Part shown: positions 44,428-52,444 of the stretch, piece by piece
How positions within the stretch are numbered: position 1 is the stretch's first letter
Layout of the letters: every line of letters begins with the position of its first letter
From: Bordetella sp. BOR01
GTDB taxonomy: Bacteria > Pseudomonadota > Gammaproteobacteria > Burkholderiales > Burkholderiaceae_B
Assembly (NCBI RefSeq): GCF_019218885.1
Contig: NZ_JAHUWT010000002.1
Span: forward strand, 868,001-932,000
Length of the DNA stretch: 64,000 nucleotides
Reading direction: 5' to 3'
Program-made: the position numbers and the translations under genes
Notes under the pieces: generated by a model
Databases searched by the model: none
The model's input: the letters and a program-made list of their open reading frames with translations, nothing else
What the model was told of the DNA's origin: nothing

Positions 44428-45698
44428 GCGCAGGGCGCATCCTGGCCAGCTACGTCATCGAGACACCGCTGGACCCGGCTTCCGTGGCCGAGGTGATGGC
44501 GGGCGAGCAATCGTGCGGCACCTTCACCCGGGTGGCGGGCGAGACCGACGCGCTGCGCGCCCGCGCGCGCGCGACGGTGGAAGCGGTGCAATTGCTGGAT
44601 GAAACCGGCCAGCCCAGCTTGCCCAACGCGCTGCTGGAACGGCGGCGCCAGGCGGGGCCGTGGCGCCGCGCCCGCGTGGATATTGCCTTTCCGCCGGCCA
44701 ACATCGGCGCGAACCTGCCCACGCTGGCCAGCACGGTGGCGGGCAACCTGTACGACCTGGGCGAAGTCACCGGGCTGCGCCTGGAAACCCTGCACTTGCC
44801 GGCCGAGTACCGCGCGCGCTTCGATTTCCCGCGCGCCGGTATTGCCGGCACGCGGCGCGCCGCCGGCGTGCCGGCCGGTGCACTGGTGGGCACCATCATC
44901 AAGCCCAATGTGGGGTTCTCGGCCGAAGACACGGCCGAGCTGGTTGGCCGGCTATGCGCGGCCGGTGTGGATTTCATCAAAGACGATGAAGTCTGCGCCG
45001 ACCCTGAACACGCGCCGTTGGCACAGCGCGTGCCGGCCGTGATGCGCGTGGTGCGCGCCCATGCCGAACGCACCGGCAAGCGCGTGATGGTGGCGTTCAA
45101 TATCACCGACGAGACCGACGCCATGCGGCGCCATGCCGACCTGGTCGAGCGCGAGGGCGGCACTTGCGTCATGGCCAGCCTGAATGCCTGCGGCTATTCG
45201 GCCATCCAGACCCTGCGGCGCCATACGCCGCTGGTGCTGCACGGCCATCGCAACGGTTTCGGCGCGCTGTCGCGCCATCCGCTGCTGGGCATCGGCTTCC
45301 AGGCCTACCAGACCCTGTGGCGGCTGGCGGGCGTGGACCACATGCACGTGCATGGCCTGCAAGGCAAGTTCTCGCAGCCCGACGAAGAGGTGATCAGCGG
45401 CGCGCGCGACTGCTACACGCCGCTGGCGCAAGGGCTGGCGCATGACGACACCGTGATGCCGGCGTTCTCGTCCGGCCAGTGGGCGGGCACCGTGCCGGCC
45501 ACCTGGGCGGCCATCGGCCGCGATGACCTGCTGTTCATGGCGGGCGGCGGCATCCTGGCGCATCCGGACGGCGCGGCCGCCGGCGTGGCCAGTATCCGCC
45601 AGGCATGGGATGCGGTGCGCGCCGGCCGCGGCCTGGCCGAGTATGCCAGCCAGGCGCCCGAGCTGGCGCGCGCGCTGGCGTTTTTCGGCGCGCGATGA
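44424..45698 (+). CDS. RuBisCO-like protein (form IV)
   Basis: A 424-residue RuBisCO-fold protein. Most active-site positions are kept: Asn108 (GNLYDLG), Lys160 (TIIKPN), the carbamate/metal cluster Lys186-Asp188-Glu189 (FIKDDE), His273/His275 (LHGHRNGFG), Lys315 (LQGKFSQ), Ser349-Ser350 (AFSSGQW) and GGG 374-376. The second lysine of the RuBisCO KPK motif is Asn162, so CO2 fixation is not expected. Family knowledge: RuBisCO-like proteins next to DUF1537 kinases act on 3-oxo-isoapionate 4-phosphate as decarboxylase or transcarboxylase (OiaX/OiaT). That reaction type is inferred here from pairing with the kinase. Confidence 0.9.
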   Translation: MSAGRILASYVIETPLDPASVAEVMAGEQSCGTFTRVAGETDALRARARATVEAVQLLDETGQPSLPNALLERRRQAGPWRRARVDIAFPPANIGANLPTLASTVAGNLYDLGEVTGLRLETLHLPAEYRARFDFPRAGIAGTRRAAGVPAGALVGTIIKPNVGFSAEDTAELVGRLCAAGVDFIKDDEVCADPEHAPLAQRVPAVMRVVRAHAERTGKRVMVAFNITDETDAMRRHADLVEREGGTCVMASLNACGYSAIQTLRRHTPLVLHGHRNGFGALSRHPLLGIGFQAYQTLWRLAGVDHMHVHGLQGKFSQPDEEVISGARDCYTPLAQGLAHDDTVMPAFSSGQWAGTVPATWAAIGRDDLLFMAGGGILAHPDGAAAGVASIRQAWDAVRAGRGLAEYASQAPELARALAFFGAR

Positions 45699-46996
45699 GC
45701 CTGCCCGCGCCACGCCTGGCGTACTACGGCGACGATTTCACCGGAGCCACCGACGCGCTTGCCACCGCCACGCGCGCCGGCCTGCGCAGCCTGTTGTTCC
45801 TGGGCGTACCCACGGCGGCGCAGCGCGAGCGTGCCGGCCCGCTGGACTGCCTGGGTATTGCCGGCGCCACGCGTGCCATGGACCCCGGCACCATGCGCGC
45901 GGCATTGCAGCCGGTGGCGCAGTTCTTCGCCGGCCTGCAGCCGCGCGTGGTGCACTACAAAGTGTGCTCCACCTTCGACAGTGCCGGCCAGGTCGGCAAT
46001 ATTGCCGTGGCGATGCAAGTGCTGGGCGCTGCCATGCGCCAGCCCTGGCCTGTCATTGTCGGTGGGCAGCCCAGCCTGGGGCGCTATTGCGTGTTCGCCC
46101 AGTTGTATGCGGCGGCCGACGGCGAGGTCCATCGCATCGACCGGCACCCCACCATGAGCCGCCACCCGGTTACGCCCATGCACGAGGCCGATTTGCGGCG
46201 CCACTTTGCCCACTTGGGGGCGGGGCGTGTGGGGTCGGTTGATTACCGCACCTGTGCGGCGGGGCACGACGCTATCCAGGCCCGCTTGCGGGCGCTGCGC
46301 GCGCAAGGCATGGATGCCGCGCTGTTCGATGTGGCCGAATCGGCGCATCTCGAGGCGATCGGCGCCGTGCTGGCGGGGTGGGCGGCGGCCGAGCCGCTGC
46401 TGGCGGTGGGCGCCAGCAGCGTGATCGAGGCGCTGGGCAGCCAATGGGGCAATGCCGCCAAGGCACGGCCCGATGCTTTTGCGGCGGCCCAGGGGCCCGT
46501 GCTGCTGCTGGCCGGCAGCCTGTCGCCGGTGACGGCGCGACAGGTCGAGGCCGCCAGGTCGTATCAAAAAATCCGGTTGGATCCGGTGCGCCTGGCCAGC
46601 GACGACGGCGCCTATCGCGCCGCGTCGGCGGCCGAACTGGCACAGGCCTTGCGCGACGGGCGCCATGTGCTGGCCTGGATCGACAACGCACAGGGCCAGC
46701 GCACTGCCGGCGTGCAAAGCCAGGCCTTGGCCCGGGCAGGCGGGCGCCTGCTCGACACGGTGCTGCGGCAGGTGCGCATTGCCCGCATGGGCGTGGCGGG
46801 CGGCGATAGTTCCAGCCTGGCCATGCAGGCGCTGGATGCCTGGGGCCTGTCGCACCTGGCGCGCATCGAGCCGGGCGTGGCCTTGTGCCGCGTGCACAGC
46901 GACGTGCCGGCCCTGGACGGCATGGAAGTCATGCTCAAGGGCGGACAGATGGGGTCGGTGGATCTGTTCGAACGGTTCTTGCGCGGGTCGGATTAG
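45695..46996 (+). CDS. DUF1537 four-carbon/acid-sugar kinase
   Basis: A 433-residue two-domain kinase: N-terminal sugar-acid domain starting YYGDDFTGATDALATA (residues 9-24) and C-terminal ATP domain with VAGGDSSSLAMQAL (near 368) and VMLKGGQMGSVDLFERF (near 412). The family (OtnK, DtnK, OiaK) phosphorylates 3-oxo-tetronates or 3-oxo-isoapionate. The usual GGETSG motif reads GGDSSS here. The start overlaps the RuBisCO-like gene stop (ATGA), so the products are made together: kinase first, then RuBisCO-like C-C cleavage is the likely order. Confidence 0.9.
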   Translation: MSLPAPRLAYYGDDFTGATDALATATRAGLRSLLFLGVPTAAQRERAGPLDCLGIAGATRAMDPGTMRAALQPVAQFFAGLQPRVVHYKVCSTFDSAGQVGNIAVAMQVLGAAMRQPWPVIVGGQPSLGRYCVFAQLYAAADGEVHRIDRHPTMSRHPVTPMHEADLRRHFAHLGAGRVGSVDYRTCAAGHDAIQARLRALRAQGMDAALFDVAESAHLEAIGAVLAGWAAAEPLLAVGASSVIEALGSQWGNAAKARPDAFAAAQGPVLLLAGSLSPVTARQVEAARSYQKIRLDPVRLASDDGAYRAASAAELAQALRDGRHVLAWIDNAQGQRTAGVQSQALARAGGRLLDTVLRQVRIARMGVAGGDSSSLAMQALDAWGLSHLARIEPGVALCRVHSDVPALDGMEVMLKGGQMGSVDLFERFLRGSD

Positions 46997-47026
46997 CGGG
47001 CCGCGCGCGTGGTGTCGCGGCCGGGG

Positions 47027-47986
47027 TCAAGGCAGGCCGGTCGCGCGCGCCAGCCCCGGCGCACTGCGGGCCTGTTGTTGATAGGCCAGCACGAATTGCT
47101 TGAATTGCAGTAGCACCGGATGCAAAGGGACATGGTTACGCCAGATCATGGCGACATGGTCGTCCAGGGCAGTCAGCTTGGCGACGACGATACTGGCGAT
47201 GCGGCGTTCCACCAGGTGTTGCGCAACGGATTCGGATGACAGCCCAAGGAAGCTGCCGGCGCGGAACATTTCCATCTGCGCCGACGCGTCGCTGATTGCA
47301 ATGGAATTGGCCGGCCCCTGCAAGCCGCGCATGGCCAGGAATTCGTCGAACCGGTCACGCAATGGCGTACCGGTGGGCGGCAAGACCCAAGGCAAGGCCA
47401 GTAGCGTGGGCCAGTTGGGCCGGGCCCTGGGCGGCAGTGCGTGGCTGCCGCTGCCCACGACGGCCGAACGTATCGTGAACAAAGGCTGGAAAGCCAGGTC
47501 TTGAGGTCCGTGCATGGGCCCGGCGCGTGCGAACCCGATGTCGACTTCGCCGCAAGCGATGCTTTCATGCAGGCCGTCCACCAGCGACACCGAGACGCCA
47601 GGAAAATGGGTGCGAAATTGCACAATGGCCGGCGTCAGCCATTGCAGGGCATCGGGTGAGCGCACGCCCACCACCAGGTGGCCATGCAATCCGTCGCGCA
47701 ACGCGGCGATTTCTTCGCCTGCGCAATCCAGTTCGGCCAGGATGCGCCGGCTGGCCTGGACCAGGCATGTCCCGATCTCGGTAAAGACGGCCGCATCTCC
47801 CCGGCCGGCGAGCAGCCGGGCTCCCAGGGTTTCTTCGATTTCCAGGCGCGTCTTCACGACCGCGGGATAGCTGACCGACAGGCGCTCGGCGGTGCGTGCC
47901 AGGCTGCCTGTTTCGGCCAGCGCCAGCATGAAGCGCAAGTGGCGAAATTTCAGCCGGCTGACAATGGAGGACGACGGCGTAGACAT
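47027..47986 (-). CDS. LysR-family transcriptional regulator
   Basis: A 319-residue LysR protein with helix-turn-helix SLARTAERLSVSYPAVVKTR (about 28-47) and an effector domain from about 95 (GLHGHLVVGVRSPDALQWLT). The MSTPSS start at 47986 follows family lengths better than an earlier in-frame ATG. It is divergent from the CocE-type hydrolase with a perfect dyad in between, and its 3' end converges on the DUF1537 kinase gene. It probably controls the hydrolase-Bug operon. Confidence 0.84.
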   Translation of the reverse strand: MSTPSSSIVSRLKFRHLRFMLALAETGSLARTAERLSVSYPAVVKTRLEIEETLGARLLAGRGDAAVFTEIGTCLVQASRRILAELDCAGEEIAALRDGLHGHLVVGVRSPDALQWLTPAIVQFRTHFPGVSVSLVDGLHESIACGEVDIGFARAGPMHGPQDLAFQPLFTIRSAVVGSGSHALPPRARPNWPTLLALPWVLPPTGTPLRDRFDEFLAMRGLQGPANSIAISDASAQMEMFRAGSFLGLSSESVAQHLVERRIASIVVAKLTALDDHVAMIWRNHVPLHPVLLQFKQFVLAYQQQARSAPGLARATGLP

Positions 47987-48014
47987 GAGAAATGGCCAGG
48001 AGCAAAATCGATTT

Positions 48015-48030
48015 ATAACCGTTTGGTTAT
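48015..48030. promoter_or_regulatory. LysR-type box ATAACC-GTTT-GGTTAT
   Basis: A perfect 16-base dyad, with T-N-A spacing of LysR boxes, 28 bases upstream of the LysR start and 104 bases before the divergent CocE-type gene. It is the only strong symmetry in this AT-rich spacer. Confidence 0.62.
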
Positions 48031-48133
48031 TGAATCTCAAAAAAACATCCCTTTACGGTCACTGTTTGCTTACCTACCATGCTTCACCACGCAGGCCGTT
48101 CCATGGCCTGCGCATTTATTTTCAATCGAGGCA

Positions 48134-50059
48134 ATGAACATGCATGGTGGTCCCGGCGCTTCTCCGGCCGATGCGTTGCGGCGCATCGCAGCAGGCGTGC
48201 AGCAGATCGATATCGGCGTCCTGCTGTTCATCGGCATCGACGTGTCCATGCGCGATGGCACGCTTCTGACCGCGAATGTGTACTGCCCCGCGCCACCGGG
48301 CGAGGCGGCCGGCGGCGCGCTGCCCGTGGTGCTGGAGCGCACGCCTTACGGACGGGCATCGGCCCGCTTTCATGATTTCGGCCTGGCCGCTGCGCGGGCG
48401 GGCTACGTGTTCATGATCCAGGACGTGCGCGGGCGCGGGGATTCAGGCGGGCGGTTCCATATGATGACCAATGTGCCGGACGAAGGCGTGGATGGCATCG
48501 ATACCTGGAACTGGCTGCTTGCCCAGCCGTGGTGCGATGGCCGCCTGGCCACGGTAGGCGGCTCATTCAGCGCGGCCAACCAGCAGGCCATGGCGCTGCA
48601 TCGGCCGGCGGGCTTGCGCGCACAGGTGCTGCGGGATGCCGGGACGAATTACCGGCAGCGCATGTTCAGATACCACGGCGCGTTCAATGTCGGCGTGGCG
48701 CTGCCTTGGGCGATCGAGCATGGCCTGCAAAGCCCGCAGGCCCGGGATGATGCCGGCGTGCGCGATGCGTTGACGGCGATGCGCGAACGTTCGGCGCAGT
48801 GGGCCGACGAACTGCCTTTGCGGCGCGGCCAATCTGCCCTGGCCTCGGCCCCCGATTATGAAGATGTGTACTTCGCGATGCTGGAAACGGCAGACGACAC
48901 CTCTTATTGGCACAATCCCACCGTGCGGCTTGAAGGCCGCTGGGATGACTACCCCGATGACGTTGCCGTGCTCATGGTGTCGGGTTGGTTCGCCCACCAT
49001 GCCAACGCCAATCTCGACAAACTGCGCGAACTCGGACGCCGGCTGAAACAGCCCGTGCGGCTGGTCATGGGGCCCTGGGTGCACAGTCCGGCCATGCTGG
49101 AAGCCACCTCGGCCGGCGAGGCCGAGTTCGGCCCGGCTGCCGGGCAGCATGGCCCCATCCACGCGGCTTGGCTGGCCTGGCTGGACAGGTTCGTGCTTGG
49201 GCACGAGAACGGCGCGGGGGACGAACCTGCCTTGCGCTATTTCGTCATGGGCCTGGGCGATGGGCACAAGACTGCCGAAGGGCGTGTCTTTCACGGCGGG
49301 CAATGGCGAGAGTCGGCCGAATGGCCGTTGCCGTCCACTCTTGCCACCCCCTATTACCTGCACGCAGACGGCCGGCTCGGTATCGATCGGCCTTCCGTCG
49401 GCGCGGCGCCGCTGGGTTATCGATATGACCCTGCCGATCCCTGCCCGGGTATCGGCGCAAGCAGCCTGCAAAGCGAGACTTTCCCCGCCTTCGTCCTGCC
49501 GGGCCCGCGCGACCAGCGTTGCCGCCCGACGCTGACGGCGTGCCGCGGCAGCGACCGGCCCTTGGCCGAGCGCGCGGATGTGCTTGTTTTCCAGACGGAA
49601 CCCCTGGCCCAGGATTGCGAGGTGACCGGCCCGCTGTCCGTCCGGCTGTGGGTGGCCTCGTCGGCGCCCGACACCGACTTCACTGCCAAGCTGCTCGACA
49701 TCTATCCGCCCAGCGCCGATTTTCCCGACGGCGTGGCCTTGCTGTTGTCCGAGGGCATACTCAGGATGCGTTATCGAGACGACCGTGCCACCGGCGAATT
49801 GATCGAGCCCGGTCGCGAATACGCGGTCACCGTCGAACTGAATCCGACCAGCAATGTGTTCAAGGCCGGGCACCGTATTCGGCTGGACATTTCCAGTTCC
49901 AGCTTTCCCGAATACGACCTCAATCCCAATACCGGTGAGGCGCCGGGGGCGCACACGCATACGCAGGTGGCCACGCAGACCTTGTTCGTCGACGGTCTAC
50001 GGGCCTCGCATATTGTGCTTCCCCTGCAACCTATCAGCGCTGAAGGAATCTCGGCATGA
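48134..50059 (+). CDS. CocE/NonD-type serine hydrolase (X-Pro dipeptidyl-peptidase S15 family)
   Basis: A 641-residue alpha/beta hydrolase. The nucleophile is Ser144 (VGGSFSAAN, a variant of GxSYxG), the oxyanion Tyr lies in RTPYGRA (near 72), the acid Asp is unclear (SGWFAHHANANLD near 290) and the His is in MGPWVHSPAM (near 318). A C-terminal jelly-roll domain (about 420-640, GPLSVRLWVASSAPDTDFTA) completes the cocaine-esterase architecture. Substrates of the family are esters, amides or beta-lactams. No signal peptide, so probably cytosolic. The Bug gene overlaps its stop (ATGA). Confidence 0.86.
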   Translation: MNMHGGPGASPADALRRIAAGVQQIDIGVLLFIGIDVSMRDGTLLTANVYCPAPPGEAAGGALPVVLERTPYGRASARFHDFGLAAARAGYVFMIQDVRGRGDSGGRFHMMTNVPDEGVDGIDTWNWLLAQPWCDGRLATVGGSFSAANQQAMALHRPAGLRAQVLRDAGTNYRQRMFRYHGAFNVGVALPWAIEHGLQSPQARDDAGVRDALTAMRERSAQWADELPLRRGQSALASAPDYEDVYFAMLETADDTSYWHNPTVRLEGRWDDYPDDVAVLMVSGWFAHHANANLDKLRELGRRLKQPVRLVMGPWVHSPAMLEATSAGEAEFGPAAGQHGPIHAAWLAWLDRFVLGHENGAGDEPALRYFVMGLGDGHKTAEGRVFHGGQWRESAEWPLPSTLATPYYLHADGRLGIDRPSVGAAPLGYRYDPADPCPGIGASSLQSETFPAFVLPGPRDQRCRPTLTACRGSDRPLAERADVLVFQTEPLAQDCEVTGPLSVRLWVASSAPDTDFTAKLLDIYPPSADFPDGVALLLSEGILRMRYRDDRATGELIEPGREYAVTVELNPTSNVFKAGHRIRLDISSSSFPEYDLNPNTGEAPGAHTHTQVATQTLFVDGLRASHIVLPLQPISAEGISA

Positions 50060-51048
50060 ATTTGTTCTTTTCCTCTTCCGTACGCCGCCGGCTCAGTGCG
50101 GCGCTCTTGGCCGCCGGAGTATGCGGCGGCGCGCCCGCGCTGGCCGCGCAGGACTACCCCGCCCGCCCGTTGACGATGGTTGTTCCCTTCTCGGCCGGGG
50201 CCACCGCCGATACGCTGGGCCGCATGATAGCGCGCGAGATGCAGGACGAACTGGGCCAGACGGTCGTGGTGGAAAACCGCGCCGGCGGCGGCAGCACGAT
50301 AGGAGCCGCCGCCGTGGCGCGCAGCGCGCCCGATGGCTATACCCTGTTACTGGGTTCGGGTTCTACCCACACGGTGGCGCCGGTGGTCATCAAGGACATG
50401 AAATACGACCCCGTGAAAGACTTCCAGCCCATTGCGCTGATCGGCACGACTTCTTATGTGGTACTGGTCAATGCCGATTCACCGATGCGTACGCTGGCCG
50501 ACCTGGTTGAGTACGGCAAGACGCATCCGCAGAAACTGAGCTACGGTTCGACGGGCGTCGGCGGTGCCGTGCACCTGGCTACAGTGATGCTCCAGAACCA
50601 GACCGGCGCCAGCTTCCTGCATGTGCCCTATCGCGGCGGGGCACCAGCCATCGCCGATTTGCTGGGCGGCCAGATCGATTTCACACTGGGAACGGCCGAG
50701 GCCGCGGGCATGGTCAGCCAGGGCAAGCTTCGCGCGCTGGCTGTGCTGGGTCCGGATCGCCTGCAGGCGCTGCCCGATGTTCCCACGTGCAACGAAACAG
50801 GCGTGCCCGATTGCACGTTTCCGGTCTGGAATGCCATCTTCGCGCCCGCCGGCACGCCTGCGCCTGTCGTGGCCAAGCTGACGGCGGCCGTGGAGCACGC
50901 CTTGGCCGAGCCGCAGACGGTGACGCGCCTGCGCGAGCTGGGATATCAACCCGCGACGGGCGGCGCCGAAGCGCTGGGCAAACGTGTCGTCGAAGAGTCG
51001 GTTTTCATGCACAAGACCGCAGCGGCGGCAGGGGTCCAGCCGCAATAG
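50056..51048 (+). CDS. Bug-type (TctC) substrate-binding protein
   Basis: A 330-residue receptor with a signal peptide of about 31 residues (RRRLSAALLAAGVCGGAPAL, cleavage near LAA-QDYP). RPLTMVVPFSAGATADTLGR, QTVVVENRAGGGSTIG and APDGYTLLLGSGSTH (near 97) are the family hallmarks. Its start overlaps the CocE-type hydrolase stop, so receptor and hydrolase are made from one message, implying the receptor binds the ester/amide or its product. Confidence 0.93.
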   Translation: MNLFFSSSVRRRLSAALLAAGVCGGAPALAAQDYPARPLTMVVPFSAGATADTLGRMIAREMQDELGQTVVVENRAGGGSTIGAAAVARSAPDGYTLLLGSGSTHTVAPVVIKDMKYDPVKDFQPIALIGTTSYVVLVNADSPMRTLADLVEYGKTHPQKLSYGSTGVGGAVHLATVMLQNQTGASFLHVPYRGGAPAIADLLGGQIDFTLGTAEAAGMVSQGKLRALAVLGPDRLQALPDVPTCNETGVPDCTFPVWNAIFAPAGTPAPVVAKLTAAVEHALAEPQTVTRLRELGYQPATGGAEALGKRVVEESVFMHKTAAAAGVQPQ

Positions 51049-51074
51049 GCCCGATGCCAGTGGCGCGACGCGGC

Positions 51075-51557
51075 TCAGCCTGGCAAGGCCGCGGCCAGTT
51101 CGACCGCCTGCCGCGCCACGTCGGCTACGCCGAAGCTCAAGGCCAAGTCCTGCGATGCCAGCTTGCCAATCGGAAACCAGCGCGCGTCCAGCGCATCGTC
51201 GCCCGCCGCCGGTTCGCCATCGATCCAGCGGCACAGGACGGCAATCAGGATGTAGTGCCTGCTGAGTTCGCCCTGCGCGCCGCGATCGTAGACATCCCGG
51301 GCATCGAATACCTGCAGGGCCTGCGCCCGCACGCAGGTCTCTTCGTAGAGTTCGCGCATGGCGGCCTCGCGCACGGTTTCGCCCAGCTCGACCTTGCCGC
51401 CGGGAAAAGCCCAACGCCCGGCGTCGGGCGCATGCGCGCGCCGCACCAGCAGCACATGGCCATCGCGCACCACGGCTGCGATCGTGGCGGCGATGGGGCG
51501 CTGCGGATCGTGGCTGGACGCCGCGGCGGCGGGGGGATGGAAGATGGGGGCAGTCAT
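51075..51557 (-). CDS. NUDIX hydrolase
   Basis: A 160-residue pyrophosphohydrolase. The Nudix box GGKVELGETVREAAMRELYE plus ETCV spans about residues 52-75 with the REUxEE catalytic glutamates. Members cleave nucleoside diphosphate-X compounds; substrate not predictable. It begins 11 bases after the siderophore-interacting protein stop, so it is the last gene of the PadR-SIP-NUDIX unit, and converges on the Bug gene with 26 bases between stops. Confidence 0.9.
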   Translation of the reverse strand: MTAPIFHPPAAAASSHDPQRPIAATIAAVVRDGHVLLVRRAHAPDAGRWAFPGGKVELGETVREAAMRELYEETCVRAQALQVFDARDVYDRGAQGELSRHYILIAVLCRWIDGEPAAGDDALDARWFPIGKLASQDLALSFGVADVARQAVELAAALPG

Positions 51558-51568
51558 GAAGTCATGGC

Positions 51569-52393
51569 TCAGTCGCCGAATACTTCATGGGCGCCCGCGT
51601 CGCCACGGCGCCAATAGCTGGCGGCGCGGATGCGCGATTTGTCGATGCCGCGTTCTTGCACCAGGTACTGGCGTATGCCGCGTATGGCAGCCGACTCGCC
51701 CGCGGCCCATACATAGCCTTCGCCGTCGGGCAGCTGCAAGCGGCGTACCACGCGTTCCAGCACGGGCGGGCCGTCTTCGGGCTCGGCGGCATCATGTACC
51801 CAATGCAGGCTCAGGTCGGCCTGGGTAGGCAGGGCGATGCGGGCAGCAGGGTGGCGCGTCTCGATGACGGCCAGCACACGCTTGCCCCGCGGCAATTCTT
51901 CCAGGCGCCGGGCAATGGCGGGCAGGGCGGTTTCGTCGCCGATCAGCAGGTGCCAGTCGAAGTCGTGGGGAATGACGAACGAGCCGCGCGGGCCCGCCAC
52001 GCCCAGGTATTGCCCCGGCGCGGCCTGGGCCGCCCAGCTGGCGGCGGGCCCATGCCCATGCAGCACGAAGTCGATATCGAGTTCGCCGGCGTCGGCATCG
52101 TAGCGGCGCGGGGTGTAGTCGCGCGATACCGGGCGCGGCGCGTCGTCCGCATATACCGGGCCTTGGGGGCCGATGGTGGGCATCACAGGCATGCCGTCGG
52201 CCACGGGCAGGAACAGCTTGACGTGGTCGTCGAATGACGCCGACACGAAGCCGGCCAGCTCATCGCCCGCCAGGGTCACGCGCAGCAGATAGGGGCCGAT
52301 GCGTTGTATGCGCCGTACCTGCAACAGGCGCGCCTTGAGGGTATGCCGCACTTTCTGCACGGCATGGCGATCGGAAACAAGAGAAGTTTGCAT
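51569..52393 (-). CDS. Siderophore-interacting protein (FAD-dependent ferric reductase)
   Basis: A 274-residue cytosolic reductase of the ViuB/YqjH type that releases iron by reducing ferric siderophores with NAD(P)H. The FAD motif is RDYTPRRYD (about 90-98), and the NAD(P)H-binding region includes LLIGDETALPAIARRLEE (about 150-167) and AAGESAAIRGIRQYLV (near 232). The gene is 42 bases downstream of a PadR-type regulator, the same partnership as E. coli YqjI-YqjH, in which the regulator represses the reductase. Likely iron- or nickel-controlled. Confidence 0.92.
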   Translation of the reverse strand: MQTSLVSDRHAVQKVRHTLKARLLQVRRIQRIGPYLLRVTLAGDELAGFVSASFDDHVKLFLPVADGMPVMPTIGPQGPVYADDAPRPVSRDYTPRRYDADAGELDIDFVLHGHGPAASWAAQAAPGQYLGVAGPRGSFVIPHDFDWHLLIGDETALPAIARRLEELPRGKRVLAVIETRHPAARIALPTQADLSLHWVHDAAEPEDGPPVLERVVRRLQLPDGEGYVWAAGESAAIRGIRQYLVQERGIDKSRIRAASYWRRGDAGAHEVFGD

Positions 52394-52410
52394 GAGTGTC
52401 CTTGGTCTGG

Positions 52411-52444
52411 CCGGCTTAGGATCTGTTTGCAGGCCCTAAGCCGG
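52411..52444 (-). promoter_or_regulatory. Hairpin over the PadR stop codon, before the ferric reductase gene
   Basis: CCGGCTTAGG and CCTAAGCCGG form a perfect 10-base stem around a 14-base loop, covering the PadR stop and ending 17 bases before the reductase start. There is no T-run, so it is more likely a processing or attenuating structure that sets the reductase level relative to PadR than a full terminator. Confidence 0.5.

Noticed and set aside
44424-45698. True CO2-fixing RuBisCO large subunit
   Set aside because: The second active-site lysine is Asn, the TW pair is altered, there is no small-subunit or phosphoribulokinase gene, and the partner is a DUF1537 kinase.
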